Source of the DNA: Pontivivens ytuae | GTDB taxonomy: Bacteria > Pseudomonadota > Alphaproteobacteria > Rhodobacterales > Rhodobacteraceae | Assembly (NCBI RefSeq): GCF_015679265.1 | Contig: NZ_CP064942.1 | Span: 1,086,001-1,150,000, forward strand | Direction: 5' to 3' | DNA length: 64,000 nucleotides | In this document: positions 49,662 to 59,427 of the stretch, one piece after another | How the letters are laid out: the number at the start of each line of letters is the position of its first letter | Numbering within the stretch: position 1 is the first letter of the stretch | Notes under the pieces: generated by a model | The model's input: only the letters and a program-made list of their open reading frames with translations | The model's database searches: none | Told to the model about the DNA's origin: nothing | Program-made: the position numbers and the translations under genes

Positions 49662-52151
49662 TCAGCCGTCCCGGCGGATCGTCTCGTTCTTCGGGTCGTA
49701 GGGGCTGTCCTCGGCGACCTCGGCATCCCACAGTTCGCGGAACATGCGGACCGTGAGCTTCGTGCCCGGTTCCGCGAGGTCGGGGCGGACATAGCCCATG
49801 CCGATCGACTTGCCGAAGGCGGTGGAGTAGCCGCCGGAGGTGAGGCGGCCGATCTTCTCGCCGTTGTGCAGGATCGCCTCCCGCCCCCAGGGGTCGGCAT
49901 CGGCCGGGCCGTCGATCAGAAGTGTTACACATTTCCAGCGGATGCCGGTTTTCTGTAACATGTCCTTGCCGTGGAAGTCCTTGTCGAGGTCGACGAACCG
50001 GTCGAGCCCGGCCTCCAGCGGCGTCGCGTCCCGGCCGAGCTCCGTTCCGAAGGCGCGGTAGCTCTTCTCCTGGCGCAGCCAGTTCTGCGCGCGGGCGCCG
50101 ACGAGTTTCAGCCCGTGCGGCGCGCCCGCCTCAATCAGCTTGTCCCAGAGGTGGGTCTGCATCTCGATCGGGTGGTGGAGTTCCCAGCCGAGTTCGCCCG
50201 TATAGGCCACCCGGATCGCCATGGTCGGGACCATGCCGAGCTCGATGTTGCGCATCGAAAGCCACGGGAAGCGCTTGTTGGAGAGCGCCGTGTCCGGCTC
50301 CGCATCCCGGATCAGGGCCTTCAGCACGTCGCGGGACTTCGGGCCAGCGAGTGCGAAGACGCCCCATTGGGTGGTCACGTCCTGCTCGTTGATGCGGCCG
50401 AACTCCTCCTCCTTTTCCCAGATCGCCTTGTAGAGGACATCCTCGTCATAGGCGTGCCAGGCACCGGCGGAGACGAGGTAATAGTCGTTCTCGGCCAGCC
50501 GCACGATGGTGTACTCGGTGCGCACGGTCCCGGCGGAGGTCAGCGCGTAGGTGAGGTTGATCCGCCCCGGCTTCGGCAGCCTGTTCGTCGTGAACCAGTC
50601 GAGGAAGGCGGTCGCGCCCGGCCCGCTGATCCGGTGCTTGGCGAAGGCGGTGGCGTCGATCAGGCCGACGCCGCTGCGGATCGCCTCGGCCTCCTCCTTC
50701 GCGTATTGCCACCAGCCGCCGCGGCGGAAGGAGCGTGCGGCGTGGTCGTCGAAGCCCTCGGGCGCGTAGTAATTCGGCCGCTCCCAGCCGTTCACCTGCC
50801 CGAACTGGGCGCCCGCCGCCTTCTGCCGGTCATAGGCGGGGGAGGTGCGCAGGGGCCGGGCTGCGGGCCGCTCCTCGTCGGGGTGATGGAGGATGTAGAC
50901 GTGCTCGTAGGCCTCCTCGTTCTTGCGGGCGGCATACTCCGTCGTCATCCAGTCGCCGTAGCGCTTGGGGTCGAGGGAGGCCATGTCGATCTCCGCCTCG
51001 CCCTCGACCATCATCTGGGCGAGGTAGTGGCCCGCCCCGCCCGCAGCCGTGATGCCGAAGGAGAAGCCCTCCGCCAGCCACATGTTCTGCATGCCGGGCG
51101 CTGGGCCGATCAGCGGGTTGCCGTCGGGGGTGTAGCAGATCGGGCCGTTGAAATCGTCCTTGAGCCCCGCGGTCTCGGAGCTCGGAATGCGGTGGATCAT
51201 CGACATGTACTCCTCCTCGATCCGGTCGAGATCGAGGGGGAAGAGGTCGGCGCGGAAGCTGTCGGGCACGCCGTACTCGAAGCGCGCCGGCGCATTGCGC
51301 TCATAGGGGCCGAGGATCCAGCCGCCGCGCTCCTCCCGCACGTACCACTTGGCGTCGGCGTCGCGGAGCACCGGATGCTCGCCATTCGTCTTGCGCCATT
51401 CCTGCAGGGCCGGGTCGGGCTCGGTGACGATGTACTGGTGCTCGACGGGAATGGCAGGGATCTTGATGCCGAGGAGCTTCGCCGTGCGCTGCGCGTGGTT
51501 GCCGGTGGCGGTCACGACATGCTCGCAGGTGATGTCCCAGGTCTCCTCGCCGGGGACGAGGTTGCCGCCCTTCTCCACCATGCGGCGGCAGTGGACGCGC
51601 CAGCCGTCGGGGGTCTGCGTGTAGCCGTCGACCTGCACCTTGCGCTGGATCTCGACGCCTCGCTGGCGCGCACCCTTGGCCATCGCCTGTGTGACGTCGG
51701 CAGGGTTAATGTAGCCGTCCGTGGGGTGGTAGATCGCGCCGACGAGGTCGTCGGTGCGCACCAGCGGGTAGCGGTCCTTGATGTCCTGCGGGGTCAGCCA
51801 TTCGAAGGGGACGCCGACGCTTTCCGCCGTGCTGGCGTAGAGCATGTATTCGTCGAGGCGCTCCTTCGACTGCGCCATGCGCAGGTTGCCCACGACGGAG
51901 AACCCGGCGTTCAGGCCCGTCTCCTCCTCCAGCGTCTTGTAGAACTTGATGGAGTAGTCGTGGATCCAAGTCGTGGCGTAACTCATGTTGAAATAGGGGA
52001 GCAGGCCTGCCGCGTGCCAGGTGGAGCCGGAGGTGAGTTCGTCGCGTTCGAGGAGCAGCGTGTCGGCCCACCCGGCCTTTGCCAGGTGATAGGCGATGGA
52101 GGCCCCCACCGCGCCGCCGCCGACGACCACTGCCCGTGCGCTCGTTCTCAT
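49662..52151 (-). CDS. FAD-dependent dimethylglycine/sarcosine dehydrogenase-like enzyme with GcvT domain
   Basis: An 829-aa protein. Residues 1-400 are a DAO-type FAD domain (RAVVVGGGAVGASIAYHLAKAG) with LTSGSTWHAAGLLPYF, where the His corresponds to the one covalently flavinylated in dimethylglycine dehydrogenase. The C-terminal half is a GcvT-like folate domain (VGLIDATAFAKHRISGPGA, RVAYTGELGWELHHPIEM, GRLTSGGYSTAFGKSIGMGYV in sections). It oxidatively demethylates an N-methyl compound and passes the one-carbon unit to tetrahydrofolate. The true substrate (dimethylglycine, sarcosine, methylaminobutyrate) is open. RBS AAGGAG. Confidence 0.92.
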   Translation of the reverse strand: MRTSARAVVVGGGAVGASIAYHLAKAGWADTLLLERDELTSGSTWHAAGLLPYFNMSYATTWIHDYSIKFYKTLEEETGLNAGFSVVGNLRMAQSKERLDEYMLYASTAESVGVPFEWLTPQDIKDRYPLVRTDDLVGAIYHPTDGYINPADVTQAMAKGARQRGVEIQRKVQVDGYTQTPDGWRVHCRRMVEKGGNLVPGEETWDITCEHVVTATGNHAQRTAKLLGIKIPAIPVEHQYIVTEPDPALQEWRKTNGEHPVLRDADAKWYVREERGGWILGPYERNAPARFEYGVPDSFRADLFPLDLDRIEEEYMSMIHRIPSSETAGLKDDFNGPICYTPDGNPLIGPAPGMQNMWLAEGFSFGITAAGGAGHYLAQMMVEGEAEIDMASLDPKRYGDWMTTEYAARKNEEAYEHVYILHHPDEERPAARPLRTSPAYDRQKAAGAQFGQVNGWERPNYYAPEGFDDHAARSFRRGGWWQYAKEEAEAIRSGVGLIDATAFAKHRISGPGATAFLDWFTTNRLPKPGRINLTYALTSAGTVRTEYTIVRLAENDYYLVSAGAWHAYDEDVLYKAIWEKEEEFGRINEQDVTTQWGVFALAGPKSRDVLKALIRDAEPDTALSNKRFPWLSMRNIELGMVPTMAIRVAYTGELGWELHHPIEMQTHLWDKLIEAGAPHGLKLVGARAQNWLRQEKSYRAFGTELGRDATPLEAGLDRFVDLDKDFHGKDMLQKTGIRWKCVTLLIDGPADADPWGREAILHNGEKIGRLTSGGYSTAFGKSIGMGYVRPDLAEPGTKLTVRMFRELWDAEVAEDSPYDPKNETIRRDG

Positions 52152-52274
52152 GTCCCGATCTCCTTGGCGTTTCGGATCGTTCTAGCGGGTCATGCGACGG
52201 GCGCGGTTCGGGCGGGCGACGGTTGGGGGGTGGAATGCGACCTGTGGTGCGGGGGATGTGGGGCGGTTGGTCCG

Positions 52275-52365
52275 TGGTGACCGTCCCGGCCGCAGCGCCG
52301 GGACCTTTCCGAGCCGATGCGCCCCGTCACAAAAGGCCCCGGATCAGGTCCGGGGCTGTATCAAG
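52275..52365. repeat. Short palindrome pair
   Basis: GTCCCGGCCGCAGCGCCGGGAC followed after about 30 nt by GCCCCGGATCAGGTCCGGGGC, in the same order as the pairs near 23918, 26030 and 26132, and likewise directly before a TIR element. Confidence 0.72.
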
Positions 52366-52381
52366 CAGAACCACTCTTCCG

Positions 52382-52524
52382 CCCGGCTGACAGGCCGGGC
52401 CGCGCCCGACCTCCCCCCGGAGGGCGCGTTGGCGATGTCATTCGCAGTATGAGCGCCGTTGATGCTTGAGGGCGCGGACGCTGAACAATTGTCACTCATG
52501 CGCCCTCCAGGTCGGGCGCGGCCC
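52382..52524 (-). repeat. Interspersed TIR element, subfamily A short form, copy 5
   Basis: Terminal hairpin CCCGGC-TGACAG-GCCGGG (52382-52399); left end GGGCCGCGCCCGACCT (52397-52412); right end its exact reverse complement (52509-52524). Length between outer ends is 128 bp. Inside the ends, six C then GGAGGGCGC pairs with GCGCCCTCC. It lacks the 63-bp module. Confidence 0.87.
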
Positions 52525-52537
52525 TCCACTCTTTGGT

Positions 52538-53920
52538 TCAGGCGGCCTGCTTTTCGGGCTGCACGATCTCCACGCCCTCCGCCCGCGTGACCCAGAGCGT
52601 CACGATGAGCGCCAGCACCGCGCCGCTGATCGCCGCGGCAAGCAGGGCCCACCAGACGCCCGCCGCCCCGAGGTCCAGCGGCCCGGTGAAGAGCCAGGCG
52701 AAGAGGGCGAGGCCCAGCCCGAGCCGCCACAGCCCGATCAGGAGGGGCCAGCGGGGTTGCTGCAGCCCCTGCAGCAGGTTCTGCGTCACGAAGATCACGA
52801 CGAAGAAGGGCAGCGCGCCAGACAGGATCCGCAGGTAGGCGACCGCGTGGTCGACCACCGCTTGTTCGTCGTTGAAGAGAGCCACGGCGGGTCGGGCCAG
52901 CGTCCAGATCACCACCGCCCCCAGCGCCACGAAACCGAGCGCCACGGCGCCGGTCACGCGCACCGCGCGGCGCACGCGCTCCGGCTGGTCCGCGCCCATG
53001 TTCTGCGCCGTGATCGGCAACAGCGCAGTCGTCAGCCCGATCACCGGCAGCAGCAGGAGCTGTTGCAGTCGGAAGCCGACGCCATAGGCCGCCACTGCAT
53101 CGGCGCCGTGGTTGCGCAGGAAGAACTGACAGATCACGCCGCCCAGCACCGTGACGTAGATCGTGCCTGCGGCCGGGACCACTTCGGCCATCAGGTCCTT
53201 CTGCTGTCCGACCTGCGGCAGAACGTCGGACCAGTCGAAGCCGCGCATGACCTCCGAGCGCAGGGCGTTCCAGCCGATGAAGGCGAGCACGCCGGTCTGG
53301 GAGACGACGGTCGCCACCGCGATCCCGTTCAGCCCGAAGCCGTCCCAGATCCCCGGGATGCCCCAGATGAAGAGCGGGTTGAGCCCGATATTCGCGACCG
53401 TGGCGACGAGCTGCGCCCGCTCCTGCGTGACCGTGTCGCCCTGCGCGGTCAGCGTCCCTGTCATCGCGTAGGTCACGATGAAGCCGGGGGCGGCGAGCAG
53501 CATGATCCGCATGTAGGTGACCGCGTCGTCCACGTAGGAGCTGCCACCGGCTACCGCGCGGGCGAGCGCGGGCAGGCCCCAATAGCCCGCCACCATCGCC
53601 ACCGCGCAGGCCACGATGGAGGCGCCGATCGCCTGCGCGGCGGCGCAGGACGCGCCCTTTCCATCCCCCTCCCCGATCGCGTTGCCGACGAAGGCGGAGA
53701 CCCCGATGCGGAAACCGACGCCCGTCGCGATGATCAGGAAGTAGAATTGGGAGCCGATGCCGAGGCCGGCCTGAGCCTCGGTCGAGATCTTGCCCGCGTA
53801 GAACGTGTCGATGACGTTGTAGAGCGTCACGAACAGGAGCGAGAGCGCGGCCGGGACGGCGACCGCGCGGATATGGCCGAGGATCGCGCCCTCGGTGAGG
53901 TCGCGCTCCTTCCCGCTCAC
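52538..53920 (-). CDS. MATE family efflux transporter
   Basis: A 460-aa polytopic protein of the MATE family: HIRAVAVPAALSLLFVTLYNVIDTFYAGKI, GVGFRIGVSAFVGNAIGEGD, LNPLFIWGIPGIWDGFGLNG and the second-half GLTTALLPITAQNMGADQPERVRRA (in sections). It is closer to the DinF/NorM-like branch than the protein at 37922. Its start overlaps the M3 peptidase stop by 4 nt, so the two are translationally coupled. Confidence 0.92.
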   Translation of the reverse strand: MSGKERDLTEGAILGHIRAVAVPAALSLLFVTLYNVIDTFYAGKISTEAQAGLGIGSQFYFLIIATGVGFRIGVSAFVGNAIGEGDGKGASCAAAQAIGASIVACAVAMVAGYWGLPALARAVAGGSSYVDDAVTYMRIMLLAAPGFIVTYAMTGTLTAQGDTVTQERAQLVATVANIGLNPLFIWGIPGIWDGFGLNGIAVATVVSQTGVLAFIGWNALRSEVMRGFDWSDVLPQVGQQKDLMAEVVPAAGTIYVTVLGGVICQFFLRNHGADAVAAYGVGFRLQQLLLLPVIGLTTALLPITAQNMGADQPERVRRAVRVTGAVALGFVALGAVVIWTLARPAVALFNDEQAVVDHAVAYLRILSGALPFFVVIFVTQNLLQGLQQPRWPLLIGLWRLGLGLALFAWLFTGPLDLGAAGVWWALLAAAISGAVLALIVTLWVTRAEGVEIVQPEKQAA

Positions 53921-55893
53921 GCCGCGAGGCCGCGTCCGCGCAACAGCGCCTCAGGCCCCGGCATCCGGCCGCGGAAATCGGTGTAGAGATCCTCGGGCGG
54001 GCGGGTGCCGCCGGCGGAGTAGATGAACTCCTCCAGCTTGTCGGCCATGCCCGCGTCGAAGACGTCGCCGGTTTCCTCGAACGCCTCGAAGGCGTCGGCG
54101 TCCATGACCTCGGACCACATGTAGCTGTAGTAGCCTGCGGAGTAGCCGTCGCCGGAGAAGATATGCGCGAAGTGCGGCGTGGCATGCCGCATCGGGATCG
54201 CGTCGGGCATGCCGATGCGCGCCAGCGTCTCGGCCTGGGCCTGCATCGGATCGGCGGGCGGCGCGCCGGTGTGGAAGTCGAGATCGACCAGCGCCGACGC
54301 CACGTATTCCACCGTCTGGAACCCCTGGCCGAAGGTCTCGGCGGCGAGCAGCTTGTCGAGCAGGTCCTCCGGGATCGGCTCCCCGGTCTCGTAGTGCCTG
54401 GCGTAGCCGCGCAGGATGTCGGGCACGCTCAGCCAGTGCTCGTAGAGCTGGGAGGGCAGCTCCACGAAATCGCGCGCGACCGAGGTGCCGGAAACGCGGG
54501 CATAGGTCGCCTCGCTCAGGAGGTGGTGGAGCGCGTGGCCGAACTCGTGGAACAGCGTGCGTGCGTCGTCGTAGGTTAGCAGCGCCGGGTCGCCCTTCGC
54601 GAAGTTGCAGACATTGGTGACGATGGGTCGGGTCGCCCCCTCCTGCGACTGCATGCTGCCGCACCATGCGCCGGAGCGCTTGCCGGGCCGGGCGAAGTAG
54701 TCGCCGACGAGGACGCCCATGTGACGGTCGCCCTGCCGGATCTGCCAGATGCGGGCGTCGGGGTGGGGTCCGGGTACGTCGAGTTCGTGGGCGGTGAGGT
54801 CGAACAGGCGGTTCGCGACCTCGAAGCTCGCTTCGATCATGCGGTCGAGGGTGAAGTAGGGCTTCAGCTCGGCCGCATCGAAATCATGCTCGGCGGCGCG
54901 CAACTTCTCCTCGTAGAAGCGCCAGTCCCAGCCTTCGAGCGGGTGGTTCTGGCCGTCCGCGGCGATCAGCGCGCGCAGGCGGTCGGCATCTGCTTCGGCC
55001 TTCGCCTTCGCGGGCTCCCAGACCTGCATCAGAAGGTCGCGGACGGCGCCGGGCTCCTTCGCCATCTCGGGCGCGAGCTTGAAGGAGGCGAAATCGTCGA
55101 AGCCGAGGAGCTGCGCGCGCTCATGGCGCAGCGCGAGGATCTCGGCCGCGATCTGGCGGTTGTCGGTCTCGCCGCCATTGGCACCGCGGGCGGTCCAGGC
55201 CGTCCACGCGGTCTCGCGCAGGTCGCGGCGGGTCGAGGTCTCGAGGAACGGCACGACGACGGAGCGGCTGAGGGTGAGCTTGTAGCCGTCCTTCGTCTCC
55301 ATCGCGCGTTTCAGGTCGTCGGGCAGCCCGGCGAGGTCGTCCTCGGCCAGCATCAGCTCCCAGTCGCGCTCGTCGGCGAGCAGGTTCTGGGTGAAGGCGG
55401 TGCCAAGCTCGGCGAGCCGCTGCATGATCTCGGCCAGCCGCTGGCGCCCATCGGCGTCGAGGGCGGCACCCGACCGGACGAAGGAGCGGTGGTAGAGCTC
55501 CAGCACCCGCGCCTCCTCCCCGGTCAGCTCGTTGTCCTGGTAGAGTGCGTCGACCCGCGCCCAGAGCTGCTGGTTCTGGTAGACCTCGGAGGAGAAGGCG
55601 GCGAGCTTCGGCGACATCTCGCGTTGCAGCGCCTCGGTTTCGGGCGTCGACTGGGTGGCGGCCTCGTGGAAGAAGAGGGAGGCGGCCTTGTCGAGCGCCT
55701 CGCCCGAGCGTTCCAGGGCGGCGATGGTGTTCTCGAAGGTCGGCACCGTCTCCTGCTCCGCGATCTCGGTGGTGCGGGCGCGCGCCTCGGCCAGGCCCTC
55801 CTCCAGCGCGGGGCCGTAATGCTCGAAACGAACGGCGGCGAAGTCGGGCAGACCGTGCGGTCCGGTCCAGTCGGAGAGGATGGGATTGGTCAT
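53917..55893 (-). CDS. M3 family metallopeptidase (oligopeptidase A / dipeptidyl carboxypeptidase)
   Basis: A 658-aa zinc peptidase. The zinc-binding site is LFHEFGHALHHLLS at about residue 450, with the distal Glu in the following helix; FEVANRLFDLTAHEL, GVLVGDYFARPGKRSGAWCG and YSAGYYSYMWSEVMDADAF are typical of the Dcp/PrlC group. It degrades short peptides in the cytoplasm; no signal peptide is seen. I chose ATG 55893 (MTNPILSDWTGPHG); the frame is open to 56010 but without family character. Confidence 0.93.
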   Translation of the reverse strand: MTNPILSDWTGPHGLPDFAAVRFEHYGPALEEGLAEARARTTEIAEQETVPTFENTIAALERSGEALDKAASLFFHEAATQSTPETEALQREMSPKLAAFSSEVYQNQQLWARVDALYQDNELTGEEARVLELYHRSFVRSGAALDADGRQRLAEIMQRLAELGTAFTQNLLADERDWELMLAEDDLAGLPDDLKRAMETKDGYKLTLSRSVVVPFLETSTRRDLRETAWTAWTARGANGGETDNRQIAAEILALRHERAQLLGFDDFASFKLAPEMAKEPGAVRDLLMQVWEPAKAKAEADADRLRALIAADGQNHPLEGWDWRFYEEKLRAAEHDFDAAELKPYFTLDRMIEASFEVANRLFDLTAHELDVPGPHPDARIWQIRQGDRHMGVLVGDYFARPGKRSGAWCGSMQSQEGATRPIVTNVCNFAKGDPALLTYDDARTLFHEFGHALHHLLSEATYARVSGTSVARDFVELPSQLYEHWLSVPDILRGYARHYETGEPIPEDLLDKLLAAETFGQGFQTVEYVASALVDLDFHTGAPPADPMQAQAETLARIGMPDAIPMRHATPHFAHIFSGDGYSAGYYSYMWSEVMDADAFEAFEETGDVFDAGMADKLEEFIYSAGGTRPPEDLYTDFRGRMPGPEALLRGRGLAA

Positions 55894-56004
55894 GTCATGG
55901 GGCCTTCTGCTGTGTACTTGAAGATGGCGGTGCAGGGGGCGGAGGCAAGCGGGCGTGTTGTCTCGTTGGACGTGCGGAGGGATGAGCGGGGCGTTTAGGT
56001 GCGG

Positions 56005-56090
56005 TGCCACCCCGGACTTGATCCGGGGTCTTTGGCTCCGGGGGTGCCGGGTTCAGGACGGTCCCGGCTCTGCGGCCGGGACGGTGGTTA
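56005..56090. repeat. Short palindrome pair
   Basis: ACCCCGGACTTGATCCGGGGT followed after about 28 nt by GTCCCGGCTCTGCGGCCGGGAC, the inverse order of the pairs near 23918 and 26030. Confidence 0.7.
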
Positions 56091-56095
56091 GGGGG

Positions 56096-56956
56096 TCAGA
56101 ACCATTGCCCAGGTTCCATGAAGCCGAGTTCCATGAGCTGCGTGTCCGTCCATTCGAAGGGCACGGAGCGGCGCCACATGAAGGTGGGGATCTCGAAGGT
56201 GGAGCCCGGATTGCGCTTCAGGCTTTTCGCCACGCGGAACGAGGCGATCGCCACCGTCACGTTGTGGTGCCACGGGCAGGAGATCGTGTTCATCTCGGGC
56301 TCGTTCAGCCGCAGGTCCTCCCCGATCCGCAGGCCTTCGGTCGCCTTGAAGAGCGCCACGCGGTCGATGCGCCGCCGCTCCCACGGCACGAACTCCTCGT
56401 AGCGCCAGGCGAGCCCGCCGAAGATGTCGTATTGCCGATCGAGCGGCTCGCCATCCTCCCAGCGCTGGAAGCCGTAATAGCCGGAGCCGTCGAGATGCGC
56501 CGTCTCGCGCGAGACGCCGTTGGGCGCCTTGTCGAGGTCCGCGGCGTAGAGATCGACGACGTAGGTGAAAACGTGATCGCGCCGCTCCTCCTCCATGAAC
56601 CCGGTCAGATCGGCGATGCGGCGGCTCTTCATGTAAGGATAGAACAGGTATTCGCCGTTGAAGCTCCAATAGATCCAGCGGCCTGCGAAGCGCGCGATGA
56701 GGCGGTTCAGGACCTCTGCCGCCTCGGCCCGGTTCGCCACCGACATCTCGATACGGCTGAGCGCCTGGCCATCGATCTCCGCCCCGCCATCGTGGGCGCG
56801 GCCGACGGTCACGATCTCCTCGAAGCCCAGCGCGGCATGGTGGGAGAGGGTCGAGGGCACCTCGACAGCATCTTCGCAGAACAGAATGGCGACGGGACCG
56901 GCGCTGCGCGGCCGCGGGGCAGTATCGAGGTATTCGTCGAGGCCGGCGTAGATCAT
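56096..56956 (-). CDS. Hypothetical protein (286 aa)
   Basis: A soluble protein with a glycosyltransferase-like look only in part: PVAILFCEDAVEVPSTLSHH, ALGFEEIVTVGRAHDGG, RWIYWSFNGEYLFYPYMKSRRIADL, then FTYVVDLYAADLDKA and a C-terminal block NTISCPWHHNVTVAIASFRVAKSL. The combination recalls uncharacterised Rhodobacterales proteins of the glyco_tranf_2_4 type, but I cannot confirm it. Single gene; ATG 56956. Confidence 0.7.
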   Translation of the reverse strand: MIYAGLDEYLDTAPRPRSAGPVAILFCEDAVEVPSTLSHHAALGFEEIVTVGRAHDGGAEIDGQALSRIEMSVANRAEAAEVLNRLIARFAGRWIYWSFNGEYLFYPYMKSRRIADLTGFMEEERRDHVFTYVVDLYAADLDKAPNGVSRETAHLDGSGYYGFQRWEDGEPLDRQYDIFGGLAWRYEEFVPWERRRIDRVALFKATEGLRIGEDLRLNEPEMNTISCPWHHNVTVAIASFRVAKSLKRNPGSTFEIPTFMWRRSVPFEWTDTQLMELGFMEPGQWF

Positions 56957-57090
56957 GTGCGATGCTTAGCCGATCGGACCGCCGGGCAAAATCCCCGATT
57001 GCGCCGGTCGCGATGGGCGATCTTTAGCCGGAAATACTTCACGTTAACAAAATTGCTAAGATGCGCCCGTAATAGAAAGGCGCTTTTGCA

Positions 57091-57118
57091 TTGCACATTG
57101 GGGTTTGGTCGCTATATC
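57091..57118 (+). promoter_or_regulatory. Probable sigma-70 promoter of mucR
   Basis: TTGCAC (57091-57096), 16-bp spacer, TATATC (57113-57118), in an AT-rich stretch (57030-57200) unlike the surrounding DNA. It leaves an 80-nt leader before the start codon. Confidence 0.5.
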
Positions 57119-57201
57119 ACGAGATACCGCGTCTGCCTCAAACTAAAACATCACGCCTGGCAGACCGGGGGGCCAAACATAACAACGAAAGCGAGACACT
57201 G

Positions 57202-57615
57202 ATGAGTGAAATGCAGGATATCGACAAGGGCGAGCTTCTGGCACTGACATCGGAGATCGTGTCGTCCCATGTGGCGAACAATCCGGTGGCCATGGGCGAC
57301 CTCCCGAACCTGATCGAAAGCGTTTACGGAAAACTCAATGACCTGTCGGCAGGGGCTGACGAGCAGGTCGAGGAGCTGGTTCCGGCGGTTCCGATCAAGA
57401 AGTCGGTGACGAACGAGTACATCGTTTGTCTTGAAGACGGCCGGAAGCTGAAGATGCTCAAGCGGCATCTGAAGACGGCCTACGACATGACGCCCGAAGA
57501 GTACCGCGCGAAGTGGGGCCTGCCCTCGGACTATCCGATGGTGGCACCGGCCTACGCGCAGAAGCGTCAGGAGCTGGCCAAGAAGATCGGCCTGGGGCGC
57601 AAGCCTCGCAAGTAA
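57202..57615 (+). CDS. mucR: MucR/Ros family transcriptional regulator
   Basis: A 137-aa regulator with the MucR DNA-binding domain: NEYIVCLEDGRKLKMLKRHLKTAYDMTPEEYR in sections, then KWGLPSDYPMVAPAYAQKRQEL, IGLGRKPRK. In Ros the zinc finger begins C-x2-C; here the second position is Asp (CLED), as in some MucR homologues that coordinate zinc differently or not at all. N-terminal helices mediate oligomerisation. MucR proteins are heterochromatin-like silencers of AT-rich promoters. ATG 57202 was chosen because the protein family starts there. A terminator follows. Confidence 0.92.
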   Translation: MSEMQDIDKGELLALTSEIVSSHVANNPVAMGDLPNLIESVYGKLNDLSAGADEQVEELVPAVPIKKSVTNEYIVCLEDGRKLKMLKRHLKTAYDMTPEEYRAKWGLPSDYPMVAPAYAQKRQELAKKIGLGRKPRK

Positions 57616-57652
57616 AGCCCGGTTGCGGGGACGCCCGCGGCCCGGTAGATCA

Positions 57653-57692
57653 CGGCGTGGCCCCGGGGGACGGGGCCACGCCGATTTCTTTC
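57653..57692 (+). terminator. Rho-independent terminator of mucR
   Basis: Perfect 12-bp stem CGGCGTGGCCCC (57653-57664) with GGGGCCACGCCG (57672-57683), 7-nt loop, followed by ATTTCTTTC. It stands between mucR and miaB. Confidence 0.9.
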
Positions 57693-57711
57693 GTACAAAG
57701 GCCCTCGAGTG

Positions 57712-59031
57712 ATGTCCGCGCCCAAGAAGCTCTTCGTGAAGACCTATGGCTGTCAGATGAACGTCTATGACAGCGAGCGGATGGCGGGCGCCCTGGGGGC
57801 CGCGGGCTACGAGGAGACGCAGGATCAGGCCGAGGCCGACATGATCCTGCTCAACACCTGCCACATCCGGGAAAAGGCGGCGGAGAAGGTCTATTCCGAG
57901 CTCGGCCGCCTGCGCCCGCTGAAGGACGCGAACCCGGACCTCAAGATCGGCGTCGCGGGCTGCGTCGCGCAGGCCGAGGGTGAGGAGATCATGCGCCGCC
58001 AGCCGCTGGTGGACCTCGTCGTCGGCCCGCAAGCCTATCACCGCCTGCCCGCAATGGAGGCGAAGGTGCGCAACGGGGAGAAGGCGCTCGACACCGACTT
58101 CCCCGAAGAGGACAAGTTCGACCACCTTCCGCGCGGCCCGAAGATGCGGCGCGCGCCCGCCGCTTTCCTCACCGTGCAGGAGGGCTGCGACAAGTTCTGC
58201 GCCTTCTGCGTGGTGCCCTATACCCGCGGCGCCGAGGTGTCCCGCCCCGCCGAGCGATTGCTGGCCGAGGCGCGGGATCTGGTGGAACGCGGCGTGGTGG
58301 AGATCACTCTGCTCGGTCAGAACGTGAACGCCTATCACGGCGACGGGCCGGATGGCGTCTGGTCGTTGGCCCGGCTGGTGCGGGAGCTCGCGCAGATCGA
58401 CGGGCTGGAGCGGATCCGCTACACGACCAGCCATCCCAACGACATGACCGACGACCTCATCGCCGCCCATGGTGAGGAGGCGAAGCTGATGCCCTACCTC
58501 CACCTGCCGGTGCAGGCGGGTTCGGACGCGGTGCTGAAGGGCATGAACCGCAAGCACACGGCAGAGGAGTATCTTCGCCTGATCGAGCGGATCCGGGCGG
58601 CGCGGCCCGACATCGCCATGTCAGGCGACTTCATCGTCGGGTTCCCGGGCGAGAGCGATGCCGATTTCGAGGCGACGCTGGAGCTGTGCCGGGAGGTCCG
58701 CTACGCCTCCGCCTTCTCGTTCAAGTACTCGCCGCGGCCAGGTACGCCCGCCGCCGGGCGCGACTTCGTGAGCGACGACGTGGCGTCGGAGCGGCTGGCG
58801 CGGCTCCAGGCGCTGCTGACCGAGCACCAGCGGGACTTCCAGCAGGCGCAGGTCGGCCGCACCCTGCCGGTGCTGATCGAGAAGCCGGGACGCGAGCCGG
58901 GGCAGATGGTGGGCAAGTCGCCCTACCTGCACGCCGTCCATCTCGACGCCCCGGACAGCATCGGCCGAGTGCTGGATGTCGAGATCGTGGCGTCGAACCC
59001 GAACTCGCTGGCCGGTCGCCTCAGAAGCTGA
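57712..59031 (+). CDS. miaB: tRNA-2-methylthio-N6-dimethylallyladenosine synthase MiaB
   Basis: A 439-aa radical-SAM methylthiotransferase that adds the methylthio group to i6A37 of tRNA. N-terminal [4Fe-4S] cysteines: [32 protein letters not shown]. Radical SAM cluster: [19 protein letters not shown]-terminal TRAM domain follows ([20 protein letters not shown]). GTG 57709 and ATG 57712 are both possible starts; I prefer the ATG. It overlaps the convergent next gene by 11 nt. Confidence 0.96.
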   Translation: MSAPKKLFVKTYGCQMNVYDSERMAGALGAAGYEETQDQAEADMILLNTCHIREKAAEKVYSELGRLRPLKDANPDLKIGVAGCVAQAEGEEIMRRQPLVDLVVGPQAYHRLPAMEAKVRNGEKALDTDFPEEDKFDHLPRGPKMRRAPAAFLTVQEGCDKFCAFCVVPYTRGAEVSRPAERLLAEARDLVERGVVEITLLGQNVNAYHGDGPDGVWSLARLVRELAQIDGLERIRYTTSHPNDMTDDLIAAHGEEAKLMPYLHLPVQAGSDAVLKGMNRKHTAEEYLRLIERIRAARPDIAMSGDFIVGFPGESDADFEATLELCREVRYASAFSFKYSPRPGTPAAGRDFVSDDVASERLARLQALLTEHQRDFQQAQVGRTLPVLIEKPGREPGQMVGKSPYLHAVHLDAPDSIGRVLDVEIVASNPNSLAGRLRS

Positions 59032-59335
59032 GGCTGACGCCCGCCTGCATCCCCTCGTCCCGGCTCCAGTCGAGGAACAGGCTCGTGCCGGTGCCCAGCG
59101 CATTGCCGAGAACCGAGCCGATCCCGTCCTCCGGCGGGCGCTTGAGACGAAGACGAGTCCGGTCCGGGCTCCCCTCGATCTGCAGCTCACCGATGTATTC
59201 CGGCCACATGTTCGACGATGACGCCCGATCGTTCACGAACAGATCCGGCGGCAACTGCGAATCGTTAAAATGTTGAGCAAACCCCGGCACGCCTAATAAA
59301 AAAAGCCCCACGACGGTGGCTGCCGTCTTCTGCAT
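59021..59335 (-). CDS. Hypothetical exported protein (104 aa)
   Basis: Signal peptide [21 protein letters not shown], then a small mature domain ([39 protein letters not shown]) ending MQAGVSLSF, whose terminal Phe recalls beta-barrel or surface proteins, though the protein is too short for a barrel. The start ATG 59335 lies where the signal peptide begins. It overlaps the 3' end of miaB by 11 bp. No family recognised. Confidence 0.65.
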   Translation of the reverse strand: MQKTAATVVGLFLLGVPGFAQHFNDSQLPPDLFVNDRASSSNMWPEYIGELQIEGSPDRTRLRLKRPPEDGIGSVLGNALGTGTSLFLDWSRDEGMQAGVSLSF

Positions 59336-59427
59336 CCGCGTTCTCCCCCCGAAGTCCCGCAAGATTATGACGGGGAGAATACTACCGCAGGTTGATCGTG
59401 TGGCAACAATGTTGCGTGGGCGATGCG

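Larger units (their letters stand above)
52152..52537. other. Intergenic region with repeats, 386 bp
   Basis: A gap between two genes on the minus strand. It contains a short palindrome pair (52282-52358) and the short-form TIR element at 52382-52524. No gene was seen. Confidence 0.55.

Noticed and set aside
49971..52280. A 769-codon open frame opposite the dehydrogenase-like gene
   Set aside because: Antisense shadow; the opposite strand carries unmistakable FAD and GcvT motifs.
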